The position numbers and the translations under genes were made by a program. 32,975 nucleotides of DNA from JAHJCW01 sp965369995 (GTDB lineage: Bacteria > Fidelibacterota > Marinisomatia > Marinisomatales > JAHJCW01), in NCBI GenBank assembly GCA_965369995.1, contig CBDURO010000017.1, positions 1 through 32,975 on the forward strand, given 5' to 3'. Shown one piece after another: positions 24,596 to 32,903 of the stretch. The first letter of the stretch is position 1. Each line of letters begins with the position of its first letter. Under the pieces are notes generated by a model that searched no databases, was not told the DNA's origin, and was given only the letters and a program-made list of their open reading frames with translations.

Positions 24596-26644
24596 ATGTT
24601 CAAACAAGGACTATTTGTTCTAATAATTACTGCATTTGCAATAGCAGATACACCTGTCACCGGACAAGTTTTTTCATCAAGCGGAAACCCTTTGGCTTAT
24701 GCTATAATTGCCAATAAAACAGGTGGAAATTGGGTGATTGCAGATGAAAACGGTTATTTCAATTATCATTTTAGCGCCCCGCTTAAACAGGGCGATGAAT
24801 TGAGCATTTCGCGCTATGGGTATCAATCAGGCTCATTAACGATTTCAGATAAGTTTTTCTATATCATTGAGTTACAACCACAGCCTATTAAGCAGAAATC
24901 GATAATCGTTTCCGGTGGTGATGGAATATACCACAAACAGATTACCAACAATTATCGAAACAATTTCGGAGATAATCCGCACAACATCTTTCAACAAATT
25001 CCCGGAATATCGATAAGGTCTTATGGCGGAAAAGCAGGGATAATGACCTTAAGTTTCAACGGTAGTCCTACCGTTAACACCAAAATCATATTGGGAAATG
25101 TCGATTTAACAAGTTCACAAAACGGTGAGACAGATCTATCGCAAATACCTGAAACTTTTATTAATCAAATTACTGTAGCCAATTCACCCGGAATATTTTA
25201 CGGTTCCGGCGCTGTTGATGGCGTATTGATAATAAATCCCAGGCAAGAAAATACTTCAATATCAGCTAGTTTAGGAAGCTATGGATACAGTACAGTAAAA
25301 GGGAATTATAGCAATAATTGGAAAAGATTTTCTTTAAATCTATTAGTCGGATATTTGAGTAATGAGGGGAATTATATATATACAGTTGAAGACTCTCAAA
25401 GCACCCGTGGCAACAATGATTTTGAACGTAAATATGTTGCATTAAATAGTACTGTAAGATTATCTAATATATCGAATATCAGTGCAATGGCAATGGAATC
25501 TCATCAGAAGCGTGGTGTTGCTGGTTCAATTAGTTGGCCAACTGGTCTCGCACGCCGCAATGACAAATTACAATTAGGTAATATTTCATACAACCACCTG
25601 AATAAAAGTGGTTATACAAAAGTTCAATTAAGTTATCGTAAAAGCATTGAGAATTATAATGATACAAATCCATTTTGGCCAATTTCAAGCGAACATACCG
25701 TATTGGGAAATTCATTAAAAATTCACCATAATCAAATAGTTTGGAAGAATATTGCTGCTAACTTTTTATATGATGGTAAACTAGAAAAGATAGAGAGCAC
25801 CGATGTCGGTGATCATGAACGATTCACTCAATCGCTAGCAACGGAAATCTCCATTCCGCTTTTTAACCACTTAAGATTTATTTCTGCTTTCCGGATTGAT
25901 AAAATTGTAGATTCTGATATACATCCTACTAGCGATCTCCGTATTGCCTATAAAGGTTTGAAAAATATGGAGTTTGAATACAATATAGGAACAGGTTTCC
26001 GCAATCCTACTTTTAATGATTTGTATTGGCAGCCAGGGGGAAATATCGATCTAAAGCCAGAGAATTCTTGGAATCAATCCTTAAAATACAAATTATATTT
26101 TAAGAATAATTACAGTAATAACATTTATTTAAACATCTCGGATAAACATACAGATGATTTAATTCAATGGGTTCCCACTGATGAAACATTTTTTGTATGG
26201 CAACCTCAAAACATTGCAAGTTCTCGCAGGACAAATGTCACGATAGGTAGTCAATTTAATTTCACAAAATTACCTTTGCAAATCGCTTGGCATACAACAT
26301 ACCAAAAAACTAATGATATCGATTTAAATAAGCCATTGCTTTATGCACCTGAAGTGATTGGATTCATAAACATCAGTTATAATTTTCATGCAATTAATGT
26401 AGGGGTTCAAGCTCATTACACCGGCAAAAGATTAGCTGAATACGGTTTCAGTGATGATATTTCTTTACCGGGATATTGGTATACAAGTGCAATTCTTCAA
26501 TATAAAACGAAATTATTTGGCAACTTGTTATCATTCATTGTTGATGCAACAAATCTGTTAGATAAACAATATATGTCAATAAATGGCTATCCGGAACCGG
26601 GCAGAATTTTAAACTTAAGTATTAAATATATTTTAACTGATTAA
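24596..26644 (+). CDS. btuB: TonB-dependent outer-membrane receptor, probable corrinoid uptake (BtuB-like)
   Basis: This 682-residue outer-membrane receptor has a signal peptide (about 1-20), a carboxypeptidase-regulatory-like domain (about 22-95, TGQVFSSSGNPLAYAIIANK), a plug (about 115-215, FQQIPGISIRSYGGKAGIMT and NSPGIFYGSGAVDGVLIINP) and a barrel with the family's late block TGFRNPTFNDLYWQPGGN and NLLDKQYMSINGYPEPGR. A B12 riboswitch lies directly upstream, so cobalamin or another corrinoid is the likely ligand. The ribosome site GGAGG is six bases before ATG and could be sequestered by the riboswitch platform. The protein ends IKYILTD without the usual terminal aromatic residue. No BtuFCD genes are adjacent, but a candidate inner-membrane importer pair lies just upstream. 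Confidence 0.9.
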   Translation: MFKQGLFVLIITAFAIADTPVTGQVFSSSGNPLAYAIIANKTGGNWVIADENGYFNYHFSAPLKQGDELSISRYGYQSGSLTISDKFFYIIELQPQPIKQKSIIVSGGDGIYHKQITNNYRNNFGDNPHNIFQQIPGISIRSYGGKAGIMTLSFNGSPTVNTKIILGNVDLTSSQNGETDLSQIPETFINQITVANSPGIFYGSGAVDGVLIINPRQENTSISASLGSYGYSTVKGNYSNNWKRFSLNLLVGYLSNEGNYIYTVEDSQSTRGNNDFERKYVALNSTVRLSNISNISAMAMESHQKRGVAGSISWPTGLARRNDKLQLGNISYNHLNKSGYTKVQLSYRKSIENYNDTNPFWPISSEHTVLGNSLKIHHNQIVWKNIAANFLYDGKLEKIESTDVGDHERFTQSLATEISIPLFNHLRFISAFRIDKIVDSDIHPTSDLRIAYKGLKNMEFEYNIGTGFRNPTFNDLYWQPGGNIDLKPENSWNQSLKYKLYFKNNYSNNIYLNISDKHTDDLIQWVPTDETFFVWQPQNIASSRRTNVTIGSQFNFTKLPLQIAWHTTYQKTNDIDLNKPLLYAPEVIGFINISYNFHAINVGVQAHYTGKRLAEYGFSDDISLPGYWYTSAILQYKTKLFGNLLSFIVDATNLLDKQYMSINGYPEPGRILNLSIKYILTD

Positions 26645-26748
26645 CGATTTTGTATAATTACAACTTTCTATTTTATTAATTTTTAATATTGAGTGATATT
26701 AATGTATTACCCATGGAATATAGCTAATCATTAATTTATGTATTAACA

Positions 26749-28779
26749 ATGCCAAGTAAAACCAGTAGAATAGCAAATTTTTGGACTAAGTCTAGATTAT
26801 TGATCTTGATATTTATGTCACTTGCTATCCTAATGGTAGTAAGTGCTCTTTTTGAACTTTACCAAAGTAAAAGAGAGTTATACAGATTGATGGAGAAACA
26901 GGCACATTCGCTGATGGAATCTATTATAATTTCTTCAAAGAATAGTTTATTAACCAATGAGCGGCTTTCTGCTCTTATTGAAGAACGACTTTTGAATAAT
27001 GCCGTATTAATCAATACGTTATTGGAAAAAAATGAAATAACTAATTCAGTTTTAGATGAAATCTGTCAACAAAACAATATCTATAGAATAAATATCTTTG
27101 ATAAATATGGTGAAAAACTATTTTACAGTCACCCTCAGGATCACTTTTCAGATTCTGAAAAGTATTCTCCTCAACAAGTATTAGCACCAATATTTACGGG
27201 ATTGGTTGACACACTGATTATAGGAATCGTGCCAGCACGCTTTGAAGAAGGCAACAGATATACCATAGCTATTGCAACACAGGATAGAAATGCAATTGCA
27301 TTGAATATAGACGCAAAGCAAGTACTGGATTTCAAAAGGACTATTGGATTTGGTCCGCTATTAAGAGATATTGTTTCAGAAAATCCACTAATTACATTTG
27401 CAGCCTTGCAGGATACTTCTAACATTCTTGCTGCCTCAGGCAATGTTAAAGTCTTGGAAGCAATTCAAGAATCAGATTTTCTATTAAGCTCTTTACGAGA
27501 TTCCCTCGTTATTTCTAGAATAGCAGATTTTGATTCTTTAAAAATATTTGAAATCGTGCATCCATTCGTTTATAAGGGAAAAAAGATTGGGTTACTTCGC
27601 CTGGGATTATCTATGTCTCCAATTCAGGACATAAATAATAGAATTTATAGAAGATTAATAATAATTACTGTAGCATTGTTTATTATAGGGTCAATCATAT
27701 TTGCATATATCTTTACTTTACAAAACTTTGGTACTCTAAAAAAACAATATTCAATTGTAGAGACATATTCCAGCAATATTATCAACAAAGCCAGTGATGC
27801 AATTATTGTATATAATAAAAATGATGGCATTAAAATATTCAATAGTGCCGCAGAAAGTTTATTTAAAAAGAAAAAATCCATAATGCTAGGAAAAACTCTG
27901 GTATCATTATTTACTAAAAAAGACTATCAAAAAATAAATGAGCAATCATCTACAATTCAATCAGTAGACTGTCTGATTAACAAAACTAATCGCTATTTAC
28001 TTATTTCTAAAACACATTTTATAGATGATAATGATACTAAAAATTGTATTTTACTTATACGCGATCTAACACACCAAAAATTGATGGAAGAACAGATGGA
28101 AAGAAAACAGCGATTAACGGCTATGGGGGAATTAGCCTCTGGAGTAGCTCACGAAATACGAAATCCCCTAAATTCAATTAGCACAATAATTCAGCAATTA
28201 GACAAAGATTTTACTCCAATCAAAGATGGGGAAGAATACCATGAACTTTCCAATATCGTGTATAGCGAAATAAACAGAATAAATCAGACGGTTGAAGATT
28301 TCTTACATTTTGCCAAACCGGAAGAAATAAAACCAGAACAATTCAAACTAGATATACTGTTAAGACAATTACAAAAACAGTATAAAGGAGTATTGGACAA
28401 ACAGAATATACAAATAGAAATAAAGCAAAATTGGACTGGTCATGTAACCTGGGATTTGAATAAAATAAAACAGGTATTCATCAATTTAATTGATAATGCC
28501 AAAGACGCAATTATTAAAAAAGGTACAATTTCAATAACTATTCATAAATCTTCTAATAATGATATTAACATTCAAATAGTGGATGATGGAATGGGAATGT
28601 CAGACAAAGTCAAACCTAACATTTTTAATTTATATTATACTACCAAGGCAAAAGGCATTGGGATTGGACTTAGTATTGTTCAGCGTATAATTTTTGAACA
28701 TAAAGGTACTATCACGATTAATAGCAAAAAAGATATTGGCACTACCGTTTCTATTGTGCTCCCACAAATTACTGTATAA
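26749..28779 (+). CDS. membrane sensor histidine kinase with extracytoplasmic sensor and PAS domain
   Basis: This 676-residue kinase has two transmembrane helices (about 16-38 and 302-323) enclosing a periplasmic sensor of some 260 residues. A PAS domain follows (about 340-440, NIINKASDAIIVYNKNDGIK), then the dimerisation domain with the phospho-acceptor His468 in GVAHEIRNPLNS, and a catalytic domain with N-box NLIDNAKDAI (579-588), G1 box DDGMGM (612-617) and G2 GIGIGLSIV (636-644). The architecture matches NtrB/ZraS-like partners of sigma-54 response regulators, and such a regulator is encoded 2 kb downstream. Its signal is unknown; the periplasmic domain suggests an envelope or metal cue. 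Confidence 0.92.
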   Translation: MPSKTSRIANFWTKSRLLILIFMSLAILMVVSALFELYQSKRELYRLMEKQAHSLMESIIISSKNSLLTNERLSALIEERLLNNAVLINTLLEKNEITNSVLDEICQQNNIYRINIFDKYGEKLFYSHPQDHFSDSEKYSPQQVLAPIFTGLVDTLIIGIVPARFEEGNRYTIAIATQDRNAIALNIDAKQVLDFKRTIGFGPLLRDIVSENPLITFAALQDTSNILAASGNVKVLEAIQESDFLLSSLRDSLVISRIADFDSLKIFEIVHPFVYKGKKIGLLRLGLSMSPIQDINNRIYRRLIIITVALFIIGSIIFAYIFTLQNFGTLKKQYSIVETYSSNIINKASDAIIVYNKNDGIKIFNSAAESLFKKKKSIMLGKTLVSLFTKKDYQKINEQSSTIQSVDCLINKTNRYLLISKTHFIDDNDTKNCILLIRDLTHQKLMEEQMERKQRLTAMGELASGVAHEIRNPLNSISTIIQQLDKDFTPIKDGEEYHELSNIVYSEINRINQTVEDFLHFAKPEEIKPEQFKLDILLRQLQKQYKGVLDKQNIQIEIKQNWTGHVTWDLNKIKQVFINLIDNAKDAIIKKGTISITIHKSSNNDINIQIVDDGMGMSDKVKPNIFNLYYTTKAKGIGIGLSIVQRIIFEHKGTITINSKKDIGTTVSIVLPQITV

Positions 28780-28792
28780 TTATATTATAAAT

Positions 28793-28840
28793 AATTCGCC
28801 CAAATGGTCGAAGCATTAGACCGATCGGGCGAATTATTTT
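28793..28840 (+). terminator. terminator after the sensor kinase gene
   Basis: AATTCGCCC (28793-28801) pairs perfectly with GGGCGAATT (28827-28835), with an inner GGTC/GACC pairing, followed by ATTTTAT. It separates the kinase transcript from the next gene, which has its own sigma-54 promoter. Confidence 0.75.
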
Positions 28841-28907
28841 ATCACACAAAACTTTCCTTTTTACTATATATTATATATTAACAATAACTTGCGCAAAATA
28901 AATATTT

Positions 28908-28924
28908 TTGGCACGGTATTTGTT
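28908..28924 (+). promoter_or_regulatory. sigma-54 (RpoN) promoter
   Basis: TTGGCACGGTATTTGTT matches the consensus TGGCACG-N4-TTGCW except that the -12 C is T. Spacing between the -24 GG and -12 G is correct. It lies 46 bases before the ATG of the small repeat protein, and a sigma-54 activator and cognate kinase flank that gene. A perfect palindrome TTGCGCAA occurs at 28889-28896, close for an activator site but worth noting. Confidence 0.68.
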
Positions 28925-28970
28925 TAAGTATTGCTAGAATATTATTAGAAAATAAAAAAGGAAACGAAAA

Positions 28971-29420
28971 ATGAAAAAAACAATAACAATTCTAAGTTTA
29001 GCAATGCTCTTCATAGTTGGTAATTTATTTGCCCAAGATAATGGTACAGGGAAAAACCAAAATAGAAAAGGAAATACAAATCAGGTAGGATTTATTGATG
29101 CTAATGGTGATGGTTATAATGATAATGCTGCAGACCACGATGGTGATGGTATCCCAAATGGAATGGATGATGATTATACCGGTGCAAAAAATCGTAGAGG
29201 CAATCACTCTAAGGGATTTGTTGATGTAGATGGTGATGGAATTAATGATAATGCATTAGACGCTGATGGCGATGGAATACCAAATGGTCGCGATGATGAT
29301 TTTGTTCGCCCGCAAGATGGCTCAGGAAGTATGAGAGGTTTTGCTAATGGTAGTGGAACCGGAACTAATGATTGTGATGGTACAGGTCGTCAAGGCAACA
29401 AACGTGGTGGTAAAAGATAA
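28971..29420 (+). CDS. small secreted protein with D-x-D-G-D-G (thrombospondin type 3-like) repeats
   Basis: This 149-residue protein has a clean signal peptide (about 1-21, ending LFAQ) and two copies of an acidic repeat: GFIDANGDGYNDNAADHDGD then GIPNG, and GFVDVDGDGINDNALDADGD then GIPNG. The spacing of Asp, Asn and Gly is that of calcium-binding thrombospondin type 3 or dockerin-like loops. The C-terminus is Gly/Arg/Lys-rich (TGRQGNKRGGKR) and contains one Cys. A paralogue lies at 32208-32582. The ribosome site is AAAAGGAAA, and a sigma-54 promoter precedes it. Role unknown; by position it may be the main output of the two-component system, comparable in arrangement to ZraP beside ZraSR. 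Confidence 0.85.
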   Translation: MKKTITILSLAMLFIVGNLFAQDNGTGKNQNRKGNTNQVGFIDANGDGYNDNAADHDGDGIPNGMDDDYTGAKNRRGNHSKGFVDVDGDGINDNALDADGDGIPNGRDDDFVRPQDGSGSMRGFANGSGTGTNDCDGTGRQGNKRGGKR

Positions 29421-29447
29421 TTCAACATTAAATGTCAACCTTCAATC

Positions 29448-29478
29448 AAAGCCGGGTGATTGATCTCATCCGGCTTTT
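29448..29478 (+). terminator. intrinsic terminator after the small repeat protein
   Basis: AAAGCCGG (29448-29455) pairs with CCGGCTTT (29470-29477) across a 14-base loop, with a short T run on the 3' side. It ends the sigma-54-driven transcript 28 bases after the stop, so the small protein is probably expressed as its own unit. Confidence 0.75.
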
Positions 29479-29616
29479 GAAAACAATGTTAAAAAAATAA
29501 TAGAATTGTTAATACCTGTATTTCAAATAAGTTCAATATTGGCAAATAGGATTTTCAAGCTTATTAAAATAAATTACGACACTATTTCTTATCAATAAAC
29601 ATTATTTAATAGAAAA

Positions 29617-30771
29617 ATGACTTCATTTAAAATTATAATTGTATTTTTATTATTCAACATATTATTTGGCCAATTTTCAAATTTTGTGTCATTTAACTCT
29701 TACCGTGATGATAATCTTTTTCGCACACCCGACCCTATTCAAGATATATTGTCCAATGTCAATTTGAGTTTAAGTTACCAACAGCCCGAAACTAATATTC
29801 AGTTTTATGACAATATAAATTTGATAACATATAAAAACACATATGATCGAAATTTTCTGATTAATAGTGCCGGTATTAATAAAAATATAAAAATTGGTGA
29901 AAAATCAAACTCAAATTTCAGTTTAAGTGGAAATTGGACGTTGAGGGTAAACAAAGATAATTATAATTATTATAATTATTCTCAGCTATCCGGATTTGCC
30001 AATTTTAAACTATTAACTGATATTATCTTGCTAAAAGGTGGTTACAGTTATCGCTGGCGTAATTATCAAAACTTACCTGAGTTATCCAATCAGCTTCATA
30101 ATGCATATTTTCAGTTAAATAAATCATTCCCGTCACGAACAACTATTATACTTGAAACAGGTTTTGGGAACAAATCATTTATGGGGCAGGATTCATTCAC
30201 TACGATTAATGATATCGGGCGTGGTCGCGGTCACCACGGAGAGGGATCTATCGCAACTAATATAATTTCTGAGCGGTTAAGTACATCACAAGCACATATT
30301 ATTCTAAGACTCACTCAGTCATTGCATAAAAAAGCAGGAATATATGTCCAGTACCGTAAACAACTAAGTATCGACGATGAGACAAGTTACAGAAATTTTG
30401 ATGATTATTACCAAGATGACGAATTATTCGATGACCCCTTTACTTATGAAAGTGACAGTTATTCCACACAATTGACCATAATGTTGCCGAAATCGACTAA
30501 ATTATTGATTGGGGGTTCTTTGTACTCAAAATATTATATTAGCGAACCAGCTTATTCTACCTCTGAGGATACAGTAGGAATCGGGGAACTCCGTTTTGAT
30601 GAACAAAAAAATTATTTCATAGATTTATCCAAAATATTTAATATAAACAAAGATTGGGTTAATTCTATTAAATTCAACTTATATTATTCATATACTTACA
30701 ATGAATCAAACAGCTATTGGTATAATTACAAAAATACTACTTTAGGAGCAGGAATTAAGTGGAGTTTTTAA
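29617..30771 (+). CDS. uncharacterised outer-membrane beta-barrel protein
   Basis: This 384-residue protein has a signal peptide (about 1-18, ending LFGQF) and repeated amphipathic beta-strands rich in Tyr, Asn and Ser. It ends TTLGAGIKWSF, with the terminal Phe typical of outer-membrane barrels. A short His/Gly-rich stretch GRGRGHHGEGS at about 203-213 lies in a predicted loop and could touch a metal. It stands between the small D/G-repeat protein and the response-regulator gene on the same strand, 25 bases before the latter, so it is probably co-transcribed with the regulator. I do not recognise a family. Confidence 0.72.
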   Translation: MTSFKIIIVFLLFNILFGQFSNFVSFNSYRDDNLFRTPDPIQDILSNVNLSLSYQQPETNIQFYDNINLITYKNTYDRNFLINSAGINKNIKIGEKSNSNFSLSGNWTLRVNKDNYNYYNYSQLSGFANFKLLTDIILLKGGYSYRWRNYQNLPELSNQLHNAYFQLNKSFPSRTTIILETGFGNKSFMGQDSFTTINDIGRGRGHHGEGSIATNIISERLSTSQAHIILRLTQSLHKKAGIYVQYRKQLSIDDETSYRNFDDYYQDDELFDDPFTYESDSYSTQLTIMLPKSTKLLIGGSLYSKYYISEPAYSTSEDTVGIGELRFDEQKNYFIDLSKIFNINKDWVNSIKFNLYYSYTYNESNSYWYNYKNTTLGAGIKWSF

Positions 30772-30796
30772 TTATACGATTAGTTAAATTATAATT

Positions 30797-32173
30797 ATGT
30801 CAAATTTTCATATTTTACTCATAGACGATGAACCCGCTCAAATAACCTCTATAAAATCATTTTTAAAACGGAGAGATCATATCGTTTCATCGGCAAATTC
30901 GGGGCAGGATGGTATTAATATCGTTAAGGATGGAAACGTTGATTTGGTCTTTACCGATTATCGGATGCCGGAAATGAACGGTCTCGAAGTTGTTCAATCC
31001 ATTAAAGAAATTAATCCGGAATTACCAGTAGTTGTGATTACCGCTTTTAGCGATACAAAAGATGCCGTTCAAGTGATGAAAGAGGGTGCATTTGACTATC
31101 TTTCAAAGCCCATTCAATTAGATGAATTGGAAATACTTGTTAAAAAGGCACAAGAACGGAATAGTCTTATATCTGAGAACAAATTGTTAAAAGAGCAATT
31201 GAAAGAACGATTCAAATTTGATTTTATTGTTACAAAAAGTCCCAAGATGGAAAAAATATTGAGCATAACTAGTAGAGTTGCAAAAAGTAACACTACTGTA
31301 CTCATTAGAGGTGAAACCGGAACAGGAAAGGAATTAATTGCTCGAGCATTACATTTTGGCAGTGATAGACAAAACAAACCATTAATTACAGTTAATTGTG
31401 CCGCTTTATCAGAAAATCTGTTGGAAAGTGAGTTATTTGGGCATGAAAAAGGTTCGTTCACGGGAGCACACGCACAACATATTGGAAGATTCGAGCAAGC
31501 TAATGGCGGCACTTTATTTATCGATGAAATCGGCGATATTTCCCTCCAAACTCAAGTAAAATTATTAAGGGCATTGCAGTTTGGTGAATTTGAACGCATT
31601 GGTGGTACAAAAACTATTAAAGTAGATGTACGCGTTATCACCGCTACGAATCGCAATCTAGAAGAGCTGATCGAAAATAGTCAGTTTAGGCAAGATTTAT
31701 ATTACCGTATTAATGTTATTTCGATTAATCTTCCTGCTTTACGCGAACGAAAGGAAGATGTACCAATTCTTATCAAGCATTTCATAGATAAATATTCAAA
31801 AGAAACCGGTAAAACAGTTACCACTATTAGTAAAGAAGCTCACAATCATCTTATGCATTATCATTTCCCGGGCAATATCCGCGAACTGGAAAATATCATT
31901 GAAAGTGCTATAGTAATGTCACGCGGTGAGGTTATTACAATAGATGATTTTACGCCAGATGTTATGACCTCATCTGAATCTACTACTTTAAACGCCCATA
32001 ATTTTCTAAATTCTTATGATGAAAAATTAGAAGCCTTTGAGACAACAATGATAAATGATGCTTTAGAGCTTAAAAATGGGAATCAAAGTCAAGCAGCTAA
32101 GCTGTTAAGAATGACTGAAAGACATTTACGTTCACGAATGCAGAAGTATAATATTAAAAATAAAAATCGTTAA
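30797..32173 (+). CDS. sigma-54-dependent response regulator (NtrC family)
   Basis: This 458-residue activator has a receiver domain with the phospho-acceptor Asp54 in FTDYRMPEMNG, acidic pocket Asp10-Asp11 and Lys104. The AAA+ domain has Walker A GETGTGKE (172-179), the sigma-54 contact loop GSFTGA (219-224, canonical GAFTGA with one change), Walker B FIDEIGD (241-247) and the arginine-finger region FRQDLYYRINV. A Fis-type helix-turn-helix closes the protein (about 428-455, NQSQAAKLLRMTERHLRSRM). The kinase at 26749 is the likely partner, and the sigma-54 promoter at 28908 a likely target. Confidence 0.95.
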   Translation: MSNFHILLIDDEPAQITSIKSFLKRRDHIVSSANSGQDGINIVKDGNVDLVFTDYRMPEMNGLEVVQSIKEINPELPVVVITAFSDTKDAVQVMKEGAFDYLSKPIQLDELEILVKKAQERNSLISENKLLKEQLKERFKFDFIVTKSPKMEKILSITSRVAKSNTTVLIRGETGTGKELIARALHFGSDRQNKPLITVNCAALSENLLESELFGHEKGSFTGAHAQHIGRFEQANGGTLFIDEIGDISLQTQVKLLRALQFGEFERIGGTKTIKVDVRVITATNRNLEELIENSQFRQDLYYRINVISINLPALRERKEDVPILIKHFIDKYSKETGKTVTTISKEAHNHLMHYHFPGNIRELENIIESAIVMSRGEVITIDDFTPDVMTSSESTTLNAHNFLNSYDEKLEAFETTMINDALELKNGNQSQAAKLLRMTERHLRSRMQKYNIKNKNR

Positions 32174-32207
32174 ATATTATTTGATCAATCTTATAAAAAA
32201 GTTTAAA

Positions 32208-32582
32208 ATGCTCAATACATTAGTAATCATTGGAATTTTACTAATATTTACTTGTAATAGTGTTCTTGCACAGCAAAAACAACATAAACAAAAAAATACA
32301 CAAGTTTTTGTTGATAAAGATGGTGATGGTTATAACGACAATGCTCCGGATCATGATGGCGATGGTATTCCGAATGGTTTAGATCCTGATTGGACAAAAG
32401 GACATAGTAGAAAAATGAATTATATTGACGCCGATGGAGATGGGATTAACGATCTTTTACAAAATAGTAATCCTACTGAACCACAAAATGGAAATATACA
32501 TCAAAATAATTCTGGTGAGTCTATTATGAATAACAGTCAAGAAAAACATATGACTCGTAAACATGGACAACACAATAATTAA
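32208..32582 (+). CDS. small secreted D-x-D-G-D-G repeat protein (paralogue of the 28971 gene)
   Basis: This 124-residue protein has a signal peptide (about 1-22, ending SVLAQ) and two acidic repeats: VFVDKDGDGYNDNAPDHDGD then GIPNG, and NYIDADGDGINDLL. The first repeat is almost identical to that of the gene at 28971. The C-terminus is rich in Asn, Gln and His. The frame is open from a TTG at 32181, but the ATG at 32208 begins the signal peptide and is chosen. It follows the response-regulator stop by 34 bases and is probably co-transcribed with it. Confidence 0.83.
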   Translation: MLNTLVIIGILLIFTCNSVLAQQKQHKQKNTQVFVDKDGDGYNDNAPDHDGDGIPNGLDPDWTKGHSRKMNYIDADGDGINDLLQNSNPTEPQNGNIHQNNSGESIMNNSQEKHMTRKHGQHNN

Positions 32583-32871
32583 TTATTCAATTAAGTTTTT
32601 AAACCGCTAATTATGAGATAATTGGGTATTTAAAAGCTATTTCTAATTCTCAAGACTATCTTATAACCCATCTCGGATTCTCAACATTATTAATTATACG
32701 CATTCCTTACACTTTAAGGTTGAAACAGTTGAAAATTTTAATTCTTTCGACGAGAAATTCGAAGCTTGAAAATCCTTATGTCAGTGGTTCGATTCTGCTG
32801 CGAACCACAGTTTTAGCGCAGGAATAACGTAGAAAAATAAACTGCACAATTCTACACTTTACTTCAAACAA
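32583..32871. other. gene-free stretch with one perfect hairpin
   Basis: No supported gene lies between the second repeat protein and the tRNA terminator. GTGGTTCG (32784-32791) and CGAACCAC (32801-32808) form an eight-pair stem with a nine-base loop. It has no T run, so it is not a standard terminator; a plus-strand transcript end or a remnant of another tRNA-like sequence is possible. Confidence 0.4.
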
Positions 32872-32898
32872 AAAAAACCTCCAAAATTGGAAGGTTTT
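32872..32898 (-). terminator. intrinsic terminator downstream of tRNA-Met
   Basis: On the minus strand AAAACCTTCC, loop AATTTT, and GGAGGTTTT form a hairpin with one bulged base, followed by a long T run. It closes the tRNA transcript. The core is shared with the terminator at 24161-24188. Confidence 0.72.
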
Positions 32899-32903
32899 CT
32901 TAG

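Noticed and set aside
29521..29560. A second sigma-54 promoter (TTGGCAAATAGGATTTTC) before the barrel gene at 29617
   Set aside because: The -24 half is suggestive, but there is no GC at the correct -12 spacing.
32784..32880. A decayed GIY-YIG nuclease gene behind the tRNA, a common arrangement in related genomes
   Set aside because: None of the three frames gives a convincing YVYIL or YVG motif; only a hairpin is supported.
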